Program-made: the position numbers and the translations under genes
Shown here: piece after piece, positions 27,629 to 36,555 of the stretch
How the letters are laid out: each line of letters begins with the position of its first letter
Position numbering within the stretch: the stretch's first letter is position 1
Source: an uncultured Erythrobacter sp.
GTDB taxonomy: Bacteria; Pseudomonadota; Alphaproteobacteria; Sphingomonadales; Sphingomonadaceae
Length of the DNA stretch: 64,000 bases
Reading direction: 5' to 3'
Assembly: GCA_947488155.1 (NCBI GenBank)
Contig: CANKYK010000001.1
Coordinates: 1,382,439-1,446,438 of the forward strand
The notes under the pieces: generated by a model
The model's database searches: none
What the model was told of the DNA's origin: nothing
What the model saw: only the letters and a program-made list of their open reading frames with translations

Positions 27629-28341
27629 TAGGCGCCAGAGGTATATTGCGCTTCTGCGCCGACCTCACCCAGCGTTTCTTTCAGCGCGTCATAGCCGACC
27701 GCGCCGCCGATCACTTTATTGCCGGTGACCCATGCGGGCGTGCCGGAAAAGCCGAGCTGTTGAGCAAGCGAGAGGTTACGGGCCAGTTCCACGCTCACTG
27801 TGTCGGAAACCGCATCTGCCTGCGCCTTTTCCCAGTCGAGGCCCACTTCGCGAGCGGCCGCTTCAACCGTTTCAGGTGTCGCCGGACCAAGGCGGAACAT
27901 TGCCTCGTGGAAAGCCGCGTATTTACCCTGTATCGCGGCCGCCAAGGCCATGCGTGCGGCGCCTTCGCTGCCGTCAAAGATTGACCATTCGCGCACGACC
28001 ACCATCAATTCGGGGTCTTCCGCGACCAGCCGGTTCACATCCTCAAGGCTCGCCTCGCAATAGGGGCAATTGTAATCGGTAAATTCGACGAGGAGCTTGG
28101 TGCCATTGGGATTGCCGATCACCGCGCCGGGGAAGGGGGTGACGACTTCGCTGCGGACATCGGCCAGTTGCTCGGCGGATTCCTTGTCGCGCAGCGCCTC
28201 AACCATTTCGGGCAGCATTTCAGGATTTTCCATCATGAAGGCACGGGTGCGATTGTCGGCCAGGCCCGTATAGGACCAGGTCGCTGCACCCAAAAAGCCA
28301 AAGACGAGCGCCAGAAACGCGGTTGCGAGTGTCTTGATCAA
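27628..28341 (-). CDS. DsbA-family thiol-disulfide oxidoreductase
   Basis: A 237-residue thioredoxin-fold protein of the DsbA/Com1 type. An N-terminal anchor or signal covers residues 5-27, the active site is CPYC (C92 and C95) in FTDYNCPYC, and the cis-proline region reads GFSGTPAWV. It acts on periplasmic thiols. The only start in a good position is a TTG at 28341 with GGGA upstream; no ATG fits. It lies between two M48 peptidases in one direction of transcription, suggesting an envelope quality-control cluster. Confidence 0.9.
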   Translation of the reverse strand: MIKTLATAFLALVFGFLGAATWSYTGLADNRTRAFMMENPEMLPEMVEALRDKESAEQLADVRSEVVTPFPGAVIGNPNGTKLLVEFTDYNCPYCEASLEDVNRLVAEDPELMVVVREWSIFDGSEGAARMALAAAIQGKYAAFHEAMFRLGPATPETVEAAAREVGLDWEKAQADAVSDTVSVELARNLSLAQQLGFSGTPAWVTGNKVIGGAVGYDALKETLGEVGAEAQYTSGA

Positions 28342-28398
28342 AATGCTGTTCCCAATTCTTGCGTGGCCAGCAAAGGCGTGGCTGCTCTTGGCCGCGCT

Positions 28399-29790
28399 TT
28401 AGCGGCTATCGCGCAGCCGTTCCAGTTCGCTGCGCGCTTGCAGCGAAATGTCCTGCGCCCTGATCCAGTCTGGCGTGCCCACCGGCAATCCTGCCTCGGC
28501 TGCCTGTGCGCTGCGCAAGGCCTCAGGATAGCGCCGCGTCATCACCTGCTGTTCGGCGCTGGCAAGGCGCGCACGCGGCATGTCTCCGCGTGCGGCATAG
28601 ACCACGCCGAGCTGATACCAGGCGAAGGGATTGAGCCGATCGCGCGTGACAGCGGCGCGCAAAACGCGCTCTGCTTCGGCAAAATTTGCCTCATCCTCGG
28701 TCGCGATCAGGGCATGGCCAAACATTGATGCGATCAGCGGCTGGTTGAGCGTGATGTCGGTTGCGCGGCGCAGCGGGATCAGCGCCTCTTCAGGCTGGCC
28801 GGATTCGAGCAGGATCTGCCCCTTCACTTCCAGGAAATAGGGGTTGTTCGCATCGGTTGCGAGCAGGCCATCCGCCTCTGCCAGAGCGCGCTCGATCTGG
28901 GCATCCTTGTGGAATGCATAAGCGCGGGCATAGCGCGCAGCGATGCTGGTGTCGCTTTCTGGAAAGCGGTTGAGCGTGCGTTTCGGGTCTTTCAAAAAGC
29001 CATAAAGCTTGGCCTTTACGCGCTCAAACCGGGCCTGAAGCGCAGGATCATCGGGGGCGTCCCAAGCAGGATCAACGGTATAGGCCTCGCGCAGGCGGGC
29101 AATGCGATTGCTTGAAAGCGGGTGAGTGCGGGTGAATTCCGCCTCGTCATCGCGAGCATAGCCATAACGGCGTGCCTGACCTTGCAGCTTTTCGAAGAAC
29201 TTGATCGAACCGCGGCCTGAAATTCCAGCTTCTGAAAGGTAACGTGCGCCCGCCGCATCGGCGGCGCTTTCCTGCACCCGGCTGAACGCGAGGAAACGGC
29301 CGAGCGCCGCTCTTTGGCCCGCCAGAATTGCGCCGAGTGCAGCATCACCGGCCCCGGCCAGAGCCGCGCCAACGCCGATCAGCAGCGAGAGGATTGAGAT
29401 ATTGCTAGCCGCGCTCGCGCCTTCGCCAAAGCGCACGATATGCCCGCCAGTGATATGGCCAAGCTCGTGAGCGATCACGCCTTGCACTTCATTGGCGGTG
29501 TCTGCGGCATCGATCAGGCCAGAGTGGATGTAGACCACTTGGCCGCCCGCGACGAAGGCATTGATTGAAGGGTCATTGATCAGGACAATATCGACATTGC
29601 CCGGCTCCAATTCGGACGCCTCGATCAAGGGTGCGGCCATATCGGCCAGCAGGGCCTCGGTTTCTGCATCGCGCAGAATCGATTGCGCAGAGGCGGTCTC
29701 TATCGCCAGTGCGAAACTGGCAATCAGTGCGAATGCCGCCGCCCCTAAACGAGACGAAGGCCGGGCGAAAGGATGCAAAAGCGCGCGCAT
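28399..29790 (-). CDS. BepA-like M48 metalloprotease with TPR repeats
   Basis: A 463-residue exported protease. The signal peptide ends near ETASAQS (residue 36). The zinc site is HELGH (H108, E109, H112) in GVIAHELGHITGGH, with a loop LSLLIGVGAAL that is hydrophobic, and the third ligand in ESAADAAGARYL. The C-terminal half (from about 280) has TPR-type helices such as AYAFHKDAQIERALAEADGLL and ILLESGQPEEALIPLR. E. coli BepA with this layout handles outer membrane protein assembly. The ATG at 29790 is chosen over a longer frame. Confidence 0.92.
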   Translation of the reverse strand: MRALLHPFARPSSRLGAAAFALIASFALAIETASAQSILRDAETEALLADMAAPLIEASELEPGNVDIVLINDPSINAFVAGGQVVYIHSGLIDAADTANEVQGVIAHELGHITGGHIVRFGEGASAASNISILSLLIGVGAALAGAGDAALGAILAGQRAALGRFLAFSRVQESAADAAGARYLSEAGISGRGSIKFFEKLQGQARRYGYARDDEAEFTRTHPLSSNRIARLREAYTVDPAWDAPDDPALQARFERVKAKLYGFLKDPKRTLNRFPESDTSIAARYARAYAFHKDAQIERALAEADGLLATDANNPYFLEVKGQILLESGQPEEALIPLRRATDITLNQPLIASMFGHALIATEDEANFAEAERVLRAAVTRDRLNPFAWYQLGVVYAARGDMPRARLASAEQQVMTRRYPEALRSAQAAEAGLPVGTPDWIRAQDISLQARSELERLRDSR

Positions 29791-29800
29791 GCCCGCAGGA

Positions 29801-30757
29801 CTAGCGTGATTCGTCCTGAACCGGAACTGAAGTCTTTGCCCGCGCGCCAACTTCTTTGGCGAATAGTGCAATTGTTTCGTCGACATCACGCGAATTTCGC
29901 CACGGCGCAGCCATGGAAATCAGCGGATCGTTGTGCTCCATTTCGGCGTAGAATTTGGTCCGTGCACTGCCACCAGCCGCCGTAATGCGTTTCTCCAGCT
30001 CGCGCGTGTTGCGCGGATAGACCAACGTGTCTTTCTCCCCGTGGATGAGCAGCATTGGTGGGGCATCGCCGCGCACGTGATTGACTGGCTGGGTCGCCTC
30101 TGGATCATCAGCGGGACCGAATGTGTTGATCGTCGAATCGCTTTCGAATGGATAGAAGTCATAGGGGCCGGACAGGCCGACCACGCCGGCGATATCGCTG
30201 GTGCTGAGGCCGTGCGCGCCGAGCCATTGCTCCTCCAGCGCAGCCATAACCACATTATACGCCCCGGCAGAATGCCCGGCGACCACAATCTGTTCTGGAT
30301 CGCCGCCAAATTGCGCGATTTCCGCCTTGGTCCAGGCGATAGCGCCAGCAGCGTCTTCGAGCATCGCGGGATAGACTGCCTCTGGGTGCAAGCGGTATCC
30401 GGCGAGCACCACGACAAAACCTTTGGGCACGAAAGCGCGGCCGACAAAGCCATAATCTTCCGGATCGCCAGAGCGCCAGCTGCCTCCGTGAACGAACAAT
30501 AGGACTGGGCGCTTCGCTGCGTCCTCACCAGCGTTCTCAGGCCCCCAGACGAACAGGTTTTGCGCCTCACTCTCGCCGATGGAAGCCTCGGTCAACAGGG
30601 CCACATTGTCTGTGCTGCCGGTTAACCGATCGACCGCGGTCAGCACGGCGGGGCCATTGCGCGAAATCGCAAATTGCAGCGTCAATCCGCCCACCAGAAC
30701 CAGCGCCACGATCGTGCCAAGCACCCACAGCATAACGCGCACCTTCTTGCTTTTCAT
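29801..30757 (-). CDS. Membrane-anchored alpha/beta hydrolase (carboxylesterase-like)
   Basis: A 318-residue alpha/beta hydrolase with an N-terminal anchor at about residues 9-29. The oxyanion motif is HGGSW, the nucleophile elbow is GHSAGAYN, the acid is in LIHGEKDTLVY and the His is in AEMEHNDPL. This is the hormone-sensitive-lipase/BD-FAE-like carboxylesterase pattern. It lies ten bases upstream of the BepA-like gene start, on the same strand. The ATG at 30757 is preferred to an upstream TTG. The substrate is unknown. Confidence 0.88.
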   Translation of the reverse strand: MKSKKVRVMLWVLGTIVALVLVGGLTLQFAISRNGPAVLTAVDRLTGSTDNVALLTEASIGESEAQNLFVWGPENAGEDAAKRPVLLFVHGGSWRSGDPEDYGFVGRAFVPKGFVVVLAGYRLHPEAVYPAMLEDAAGAIAWTKAEIAQFGGDPEQIVVAGHSAGAYNVVMAALEEQWLGAHGLSTSDIAGVVGLSGPYDFYPFESDSTINTFGPADDPEATQPVNHVRGDAPPMLLIHGEKDTLVYPRNTRELEKRITAAGGSARTKFYAEMEHNDPLISMAAPWRNSRDVDETIALFAKEVGARAKTSVPVQDESR

Positions 30758-30848
30758 TGCTTGCCCCAAAGGCCTCTTGCGCAGCGCAGCACGCCCAATT
30801 GTGTCTGTTTCCGCCAGAGGATTTCGATTGAATAGAGCGCGCGCGATA

Positions 30849-30884
30849 ACGCCTCCGGTCCCATGCGTATAGGGCCGAAGGCGT
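30849..30884. terminator. Imperfect 12-bp hairpin downstream of the PAS_5 gene
   Basis: ACGCCT (30849-30854) pairs with AGGCGT (30879-30884), and inside it CGG/CCG and CCC/GGG continue the stem with one bulge and one mismatch. It lies about 40 bases beyond the stop of the 661-residue minus-strand gene and before the esterase gene. The tail on the minus strand is not T-rich, so intrinsic termination is uncertain. Confidence 0.35.
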
Positions 30885-30925
30885 CAAAAATTCGCAGCGA
30901 TGTAGTTCGCTATTGCGGTTTTGTG

Positions 30926-32911
30926 TTAGCCAACCAGCTTGCGAGCGGCGCGCTCGATCATCGGAATGTCTTGCTCGATCTCACCAAGTAGCTCGACTTC
31001 GCCCAGCTCATTGCGGCGAACCATGACCAGGCTAAATTCTGGCCCTTCATGACCTAGCGCTTCTAAGGTGAGAGCTTCCAGTTCGCGCAGCTTATTGGCG
31101 AGTTCAGCGCGGACCTTGCCCGCCTCTTCAACCGGCTTGCCGGCTTCTTCACGGCGCAGACGGCGCTCGGAACTGACGACACCTTTGAGACCGCCTTCGG
31201 CTTCGCGCAGGAAGCCAGCGAGGCTGCCCCGTTCCAGACCAACGCGGTGTGCATGGGTCAGGACGGTCGCATATTCGGTAAGGCGCGTTTTGTCGTAATC
31301 GCTGCCAAACACCAGCTTCACAACCGGGGTCATCGGCGCGCGTTCTTGAACGGTCAGGCCGCTTTCCGCGATCAGTTCAGCATAATCCTCTGGCGCATCC
31401 TTGGCAGCGAGCGAGAAGTCATAGGCGCGGCCAACAGCGGCATAAAGCGCTTGGCGGCTGCGATCTTCAGTTGCGTTGGCGGTCTCAGCCAGCTCGCGTG
31501 CAGAGGCAAGGCAATCATACAGACCTGCGTCCTCTGGCAATTCATCGGCGAGGCTGATCGCATCAGCCACTTCCTCAAGCGACGTGCGCTGCGGGACGGC
31601 TGGCGCGGCGGGTGCTTCCTCGGCCACTGGGGCTGGGGTTTCGGCCACAGGCTCTGGCTCGATGGCTTCTGGTTCTTCAGCAAGAGCCTCTTCAATCGGG
31701 GCTTCTTCAGCCACCGGCTCGATTGCTTCCGGCTCAGACTCGCTAGCAACAGGTGCAGCGGGGACAGGATTGAGCGGGCGCAGGTCTGCGACATGCTCTG
31801 GTTCTGCGTTATCCTGGGTGTAATCCGCCGCATCGTCATTGCCAGCATTGTAATCGGCTGGATTGTATTCGCCCGAACCCATCTCAGCGTTTTCGCTTTC
31901 AAGCTCGTCCGGATCCATTTCCAGCGCTTTGGCCTTTTTGGTCGGTGCTTCGATGTAATCGGTCAACGAGGCAAAGCCATAATCGGCTGAACTGTCTTCT
32001 TCCTCGTCTTCGTCTTCCGGCTCGTCGAGGCCGTACTCGCCAAAGCTCGGCATCGGCAGATCGGCACTGTCCTCCTCGCCGTATTCCGCGTCCTCTTCAG
32101 CGCCACCAATTGATGCGATGCTGGCAAACTCGCTTAGGTCGAGTGGTGATTTTTCTTCTTCTTCAGCCACCACATCCAGGTCCAGCACTTCTGACTCAGC
32201 GGGTTCGTGGCTTGCGGCTTCGCTCATTTCGGTCGCCGGCGAATCGGCCCATTCAGCAAGCGCATCGGCGGCATGCTTCTGCGGCTCATCCGCTTCGGCT
32301 TCGATTTCTTCTTCGCTTTCCAGCGCCTGATCAATTTCAAGCAGCAGCTCATCGGCTGTCACCTGATCGGCCATTTCCTTCCAATTGATCACGCCATAGA
32401 TGAAATCGATGGTGTCATCATTGCTGGAAAACGGCAGCAAGATGCCGCGATACAGGATCGCAACGCCGCGCTGATTCACAAACTCTGCTTCAAAACCAAT
32501 CGGGGCCTGATTGGCGAGAATTTGCATGTAGTGATCGGTAATCCGGCTCAGCAAAGAGCGCGGCGGAACATCGGAAAGCTGCGAGATATGGCCGTCTGTA
32601 CCGCATTCCTCGGCCAGCAGGCCGCCCAGAAAGCGCACAGCGGGATCATCGATACCTGATGAGAAATCGAGCACAACCGAATAGGGCCCGAAATCAGGCA
32701 GGCTTTCCGGTTCTAGCGAATCAATCGCGGGGAAATTGCGCTCACCCAGCAGGCTGGCCCAGTGATTGTAAGCGCGCACCTGCATGCGGCGCTCATCCTG
32801 GCCGATCGAATCCGGCGGCAGGTCACGTGCGTCCTGCTCTTCACCGGTATCCCAATCCTGATTGTCGTCGGCTGGTTCCGTAGAATCGAAAGCGCCCCGA
32901 AGATTGTCCAT
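30926..32911 (-). CDS. Large acidic protein with N-terminal PAS_5-type domain
   Basis: A 661-residue soluble protein. Residues about 45-180 match the PAS_5 (PF07310) type of alphaproteobacteria (AYNHWASLLGERNFPAID, PAVRFLGGLLAEE, ILYRGILLPFSSND). The middle (about 200-450) is low-complexity and very acidic, with runs of Glu/Asp and Pro-Val-Ala-Glu repeats. The C-terminus (about 460-661) is helical, with SLADELPEDAGLYDCLASAR and RRLRREEAGKPVEEAGK. PAS_5 proteins are often linked to cell-envelope or polysaccharide traits, but the function is not known. Confidence 0.75.
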   Translation of the reverse strand: MDNLRGAFDSTEPADDNQDWDTGEEQDARDLPPDSIGQDERRMQVRAYNHWASLLGERNFPAIDSLEPESLPDFGPYSVVLDFSSGIDDPAVRFLGGLLAEECGTDGHISQLSDVPPRSLLSRITDHYMQILANQAPIGFEAEFVNQRGVAILYRGILLPFSSNDDTIDFIYGVINWKEMADQVTADELLLEIDQALESEEEIEAEADEPQKHAADALAEWADSPATEMSEAASHEPAESEVLDLDVVAEEEEKSPLDLSEFASIASIGGAEEDAEYGEEDSADLPMPSFGEYGLDEPEDEDEEEDSSADYGFASLTDYIEAPTKKAKALEMDPDELESENAEMGSGEYNPADYNAGNDDAADYTQDNAEPEHVADLRPLNPVPAAPVASESEPEAIEPVAEEAPIEEALAEEPEAIEPEPVAETPAPVAEEAPAAPAVPQRTSLEEVADAISLADELPEDAGLYDCLASARELAETANATEDRSRQALYAAVGRAYDFSLAAKDAPEDYAELIAESGLTVQERAPMTPVVKLVFGSDYDKTRLTEYATVLTHAHRVGLERGSLAGFLREAEGGLKGVVSSERRLRREEAGKPVEEAGKVRAELANKLRELEALTLEALGHEGPEFSLVMVRRNELGEVELLGEIEQDIPMIERAARKLVG

Positions 32912-33117
32912 GGCCCGTAATTGCCCCTTTTTAAACGGTTCTTGAGAGCGTTTTGAAGGTGCATGGTAAACATGTCGTTAAGTTGCGCGGGAAAGTTGTG
33001 CCGTCATCAAAAAAGGCATCTTTAGGTTCGCATCCCGCCAGTTTGCTGGATTGACGTCGTGGTGTTTTGCTTAGCCTGGAAGTTAGGGGCCCGCTCCGCT
33101 CAGAAGGCTTTCCGGCG

Positions 33118-33131
33118 GGCTGGCGTCAGCC
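33118..33131. terminator. Small hairpin after the DUF2141 gene
   Basis: GGCTG-GCGT-CAGCC forms a five-bp stem 25 bases beyond the stop of the minus-strand DUF2141 gene. The rest of 32912-33155 shows no gene. A T tract is lacking, so this is tentative. Confidence 0.25.
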
Positions 33132-33155
33132 TGCCATAGCTTTGCGCCATGGGGG

Positions 33156-33599
33156 TTAGAGCAAGTAGCGCATTTTGATGGTCATCGCCTGATTGGCGGT
33201 GCCATGCTCAAACACGGCGTCCTTGTATTTGGGCGGACCCAGGCGAACCTTTGCGTCGCGAGAGAAGCCGAACCCTTCCTTGGGCATCATGCCAAGGGCG
33301 CGGTCCGCTTTGCCATTGTCGTTTTCATCATGCAGCAGCGCAATCGCATAGGTGCCCGGTGCAACGCCGGTGAAGCGGATCTTCGCATTCTTGGTGGCCG
33401 GTACGACCACGCGCAGGGCGTTCGGGTCTTTGCGGCAATTGGGAAAGCTCTCTTTATGCTTGGTCAGGCAGGCCCGGACCACGCCCTTCGTCGAGCGAAT
33501 ATTGGTGATCGAGATCTCCACCTCGCTCGCATGAGCTGGAGCGGCCATGCCGGTCGCAGCGGTGCCTGTGATCAGGCTGGCGGCGATGATCCGGCTCAT
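33156..33599 (-). CDS. DUF2141 domain exported protein
   Basis: A 147-residue exported protein of the DUF2141 family, with signal peptide ending about AAPAHA (residue 23). Family landmarks are VEISITNIRSTKGVVRACL, FTGVAPGTYAIALLHDENDNGK and MMPKEGFGFSRDA. The DENDNGK loop looks like a calcium site. The ATG at 33599 overlaps the stop of the sterol desaturase gene (ATGA), so they are co-translated. Members are found near carotenoid or lipid genes in sphingomonads; function is not established. Confidence 0.85.
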   Translation of the reverse strand: MSRIIAASLITGTAATGMAAPAHASEVEISITNIRSTKGVVRACLTKHKESFPNCRKDPNALRVVVPATKNAKIRFTGVAPGTYAIALLHDENDNGKADRALGMMPKEGFGFSRDAKVRLGPPKYKDAVFEHGTANQAMTIKMRYLL

Positions 33600-34357
33600 C
33601 CCGGCGCGTGTCCGGCCTGTTCGACTATACGGCGCGACAATCCGGAATCGGTTTTGCAAATCCTGTCCCATATTCTGAAATAAAGTCCGAAATTGCATTG
33701 ATAATCCTCGTGATGTCGCTCGTGATGGCTGGCTGTTATCACCCAATTCCCCAACGCGGAATGAACAATCCAGCGCGGAAATATCTCCCACCCCATGTGA
33801 TTGGTCACGCCCATCACCGTCATTACGGTCAGGACAATGCCCAAAGTCACGACGTGAATGGGGATCACAAACATTAGCAGCGGGATGATGATCGCGCCGC
33901 TCACCGCCTCAATCGGGTGAAAGCTCATCGCCGTCCAGGCGGTTGGCGGGCGGCTGTCATGGTGGACCCGGTGCGCCAACTTAAACCAGCGCGGGCGGTG
34001 CATCAGCCGGTGAGTCCAGTAAAACCAGGTGTCATGCGCCAGCAGATAGAGCATCAGCGACACCGGTAGATACCACAGCGGATAGTCGCTTATATCACTG
34101 TAAAGGAAAGTGAGATCGTGATGCCGCCAGCTCCAGATCGCGGCCGCAGCGGGCACGCCGAATATCCCAGCGGATAGCAGCGACCAGCGAATTTCGCGCG
34201 CGATCTGTTTGCCTTGCCCATCATACAGGCCGGGCCGGGCCTTACGGGTCAGCAGGTCGAACAGTCCGCTGGTAAGCAGATAGCGCAGAGCAATGATCAC
34301 GGTTACTGCCGCACTGCTCAGCGCAATGGTGACCGGGATGCTATAGCCTTCAATCAT
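33596..34357 (-). CDS. Sterol desaturase/fatty acid hydroxylase family protein
   Basis: A 253-residue membrane di-iron enzyme of the fatty acid hydroxylase superfamily. The histidine clusters are all visible: HDTWFYWTHRLMH, HRVHHDS and HHERHHEDYQCNFGLY. Four or more hydrophobic segments surround them. The substrate (lipid, hopanoid or carotenoid) cannot be told from sequence. In sphingomonads, hydroxylases of this superfamily act on carotenoids or sphingolipids, but this is only context. It is coupled to the DUF2141 gene. Confidence 0.9.
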   Translation of the reverse strand: MIEGYSIPVTIALSSAAVTVIIALRYLLTSGLFDLLTRKARPGLYDGQGKQIAREIRWSLLSAGIFGVPAAAAIWSWRHHDLTFLYSDISDYPLWYLPVSLMLYLLAHDTWFYWTHRLMHRPRWFKLAHRVHHDSRPPTAWTAMSFHPIEAVSGAIIIPLLMFVIPIHVVTLGIVLTVMTVMGVTNHMGWEIFPRWIVHSALGNWVITASHHERHHEDYQCNFGLYFRIWDRICKTDSGLSRRIVEQAGHAPG

Positions 34358-34457
34358 AAACCATGCCCATCGCGCGGACTATGACGCAGAACAGGCGCTT
34401 TGCCTATGAGCTTGTGCGGTGGTCGCTTGCTGGCCGACCGGGCGGCTGCCCGCGAAC

Positions 34458-34979
34458 CTAACCGAGTGCCAGATCGCTGCAGTCAGGATCGAGTATTGCG
34501 GTGTGCCGCCGCATCGCCGCTCTGGCCAGGCGCTCCACCTGTGCCTTGCGGCGTGCCGGTGCGAGCGGCTGTAATGGGGCATGGCGCAGGATCTCTGCAT
34601 CATAACTATCGGCGACGATCACGCCGCAGGCGTCCGGTTGATAGGCCTCACTTTCCAGCGGGCTGCGATCCAATCCGGGCGCAAGCCCCCAGAAAAAGCG
34701 ATCGCAAAAGTCCAGGTAATCCGGCCACTTGCTATCGCCGAGCAAATCGCTGCGCGCGACCTTGATCTCCACGATCACGATCTGCCCCTTGGCATCGACC
34801 CCCATCAGATCGGCCCGTCGTCCATTCTTGAGCGGCATTTCCGGCAGGCACCAAATCTCATTGCGCGCAAACAGCCGCATGATCCCGCGCGCCGCTTCTT
34901 TGGCGGTCACAGGGGGCTGGCTGGCCGCTGAACCGCCGGGGCGCTGCGAATCGATAATAGTAGAGGTCTCACTGGTCAT
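34458..34979 (-). CDS. mmcB: MmcB-family DNA repair protein
   Basis: A 173-residue protein of the MmcB family (DUF1052), a PD-(D/E)XK-fold protein needed for repair of mitomycin-type damage in Caulobacter. Landmarks are GRRADLMGVDAKGQIVIVEIK, where the D...ExK residues resemble a nuclease core, and SKWPDYLDFCDRFFWG. A LexA-type box lies just upstream, which matches the known SOS control of mmcB. The gene is monocistronic. Confidence 0.9.
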   Translation of the reverse strand: MTSETSTIIDSQRPGGSAASQPPVTAKEAARGIMRLFARNEIWCLPEMPLKNGRRADLMGVDAKGQIVIVEIKVARSDLLGDSKWPDYLDFCDRFFWGLAPGLDRSPLESEAYQPDACGVIVADSYDAEILRHAPLQPLAPARRKAQVERLARAAMRRHTAILDPDCSDLALG

Positions 34980-34991
34980 TCAGCGAAAGTG

Positions 34992-35006
34992 GAACATAGC
35001 AAGAAC
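34992..35006. promoter_or_regulatory. Alphaproteobacterial LexA (SOS) box upstream of mmcB
   Basis: Read on the minus strand, GTTC-TTGCTAT-GTTC is an exact match to the alphaproteobacterial SOS box GTTC-N7-GTTC. It lies 13 bases upstream of the mmcB start codon, where LexA would block transcription. mmcB is a known LexA target in Caulobacter. Confidence 0.85.
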
Positions 35007-35041
35007 TTGGTCAAGCCTCTTGCGCTGTGTTCGGCTTAATT

Positions 35042-35449
35042 TCAGGCGGCATTCCGCCCAAGTGCCGCGCTGTGATCCACGCCGATCAGGCGCAACATCG
35101 CGCCGCGCGCGCAGTGAAACTCACGCCACAGCGCCAGCGCCGGCACCGACGCATCCTGGCCGCGCGCGGTGATCGTGCGTAGCGCGGTCAACCCCGGCTG
35201 CAACATCGCATCAATGTCTTCGATCCCTTGCCAGGCCAGTTCCTGAGCGGTTTTTCCAGCGTCTGAGAGATTGCCGGGAAACGCGGCGATCTCGCCTTCA
35301 AACTTTTCGCCCGATAGCTCGGCAAGCTCAGCCACTTCGCCCGCTTGATCGTGCAGGTGCCGCCAATTTTGTGCAAATTGGGCTTGCGGCTTGGGCGTTG
35401 CTGCGGCGCGGCGCATAGCGCGAGCTTGGTCGGGATAAAATGCTGACAT
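35042..35449 (-). CDS. Hypothetical protein, 135 residues
   Basis: A soluble, helix-rich protein (MSAFYPDQARAMRRAAATP...). It contains FAQNWRHLHDQAGEVAELAELSGEKFEGEIAAFP split across two helices, and a second block LALWREFHCARGAMLRLIGVDHS. No signal peptide or known domain is seen. It lies 60 bases upstream of mmcB on the same strand and just before the tRNA gene. Coding character is good, but no function is recognised. Confidence 0.6.
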   Translation of the reverse strand: MSAFYPDQARAMRRAAATPKPQAQFAQNWRHLHDQAGEVAELAELSGEKFEGEIAAFPGNLSDAGKTAQELAWQGIEDIDAMLQPGLTALRTITARGQDASVPALALWREFHCARGAMLRLIGVDHSAALGRNAA

Positions 35450-35587
35450 AATGCCATCGGGACTAGCTTAGGCGTATTGCCGATCGGTTAACCGCGCGTA
35501 GGCAAATGCGCCGCGAAACGCGTTTTTGGGTGGTGCGGCGGTGATCAGCTTGCTAGAGGCGCGCCGCAGATGCCGTGAGGCGTCGTG

Positions 35588-35664
<77 letters not shown>

Positions 35665-36006
35665 GCTTTTTCAAACACTTGCCGCGCTGCACAATTTCGC
35701 CGGGGAGGCCCGTAAGTGAATTATAAGTGCAAACAGTGATTTTTCCCCAGAAAATCAGCAGGTTTTGCGAGTTTGTCCGTCCATAAAGGTTTGCAGCTGT
35801 CCAAATTCGTACGGACCGGCTTTTCTTTGCGCTGTACGATGACGAGCAGATCTTCGGCAAACGACCCAGTATCAGTCGTTTCGGGCTCGTCCATAAGCTT
35901 GGCTTCGGATGGCAACTTCTAGGCGGTTTGACGACAGTCCGGTCTTAGCCAAAGGACGCAGAAAAGCGGACATTCGCCTCACGACCCAGGAGCAGACATT
36001 CTCGCT
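35665..36006. other. Gap after the tRNA without a convincing gene
   Basis: Between the tRNA and the K+ channel gene there is no well-supported ORF. A 64-codon minus-strand frame at 35721-35915 ([15 protein letters not shown]...) has no recognisable domain and may be a gene remnant. The last 70 bases contain short words such as AGCGGACATTCGCC and GCAGACATTCTCGC that recur loosely at about 46.3 and 52.6 kb. No copy of the tRNA 3' end was found elsewhere in the window. Confidence 0.4.
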
Positions 36007-36441
36007 TTACGTCGGATTTCCTTGCTGAGCTTCGCGCAGCTGTCTCATGAACTCAATGAAGAATGCGGTCGCTAAGCTGAAAAGCACCAAGCCATTCGCA
36101 GCGATCAGGCCAGAGAGTATTCTCCAATCAGCCTCAAGAACAAGGTCGCCATAGCCCAGCGTCGTTATCGAGACGGCGGCGAAATACAGCGCTTCTTCCA
36201 TATGCTGGAACTGGTCCAGCACCACGAAGGCACCTGCCCAAATCCAAACACCTATGCTGATCGCTGCCAGCATCCAAAGAACCACCGCAAGTAGGGTGAT
36301 CATGAATTTGATCGCCTGATGCCCTGCCGTCAGCCAGCTCCCCATTCGGGTGAGGGCAGCGGAGGCGATGCCGATGAATACGACCTCTACAATAAGCGTC
36401 ATGCAAATAAGCGCGGAGCCCAGAAGCAATTGTGTTATCAT
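36007..36441 (-). CDS. Potassium channel family protein (2-TM, Ion_trans_2)
   Basis: A 144-residue membrane protein with the selectivity filter TTLGYGD near residue 92-98, preceded by a pore helix (EEALYFAAVSI) and flanked by hydrophobic segments (about 1-30, 44-72, 108-130). This is the minimal K+ channel pore, plus an extra N-terminal helix. No regulatory RCK domain is attached. It is divergent from the RND adaptor gene with only about 30-110 bases between starts. Confidence 0.88.
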   Translation of the reverse strand: MITQLLLGSALICMTLIVEVVFIGIASAALTRMGSWLTAGHQAIKFMITLLAVVLWMLAAISIGVWIWAGAFVVLDQFQHMEEALYFAAVSITTLGYGDLVLEADWRILSGLIAANGLVLFSLATAFFIEFMRQLREAQQGNPT

Positions 36442-36555
36442 TTGTCGTAGGCCTCTAGGACATGGTTTGAGGTGGGTTACGGTTATTACCTGAAACGTAT
36501 CTTCGATAGCTGTTCAATGACAGGCCGAAGAACAGAATTTAGGGATTATCTGCGG

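Noticed and set aside
32930..32947. TTAA-N7-TTGA upstream of the PAS_5 gene as a CtrA site
   Set aside because: The second half does not match TTAA and the flanking sequence is not convincing.
35721..35915. 64-residue minus-strand ORF after the tRNA as a possible integrase remnant
   Set aside because: No integrase motif (R-HxxR-Y) or other domain is visible; kept only as a remark on the gap.
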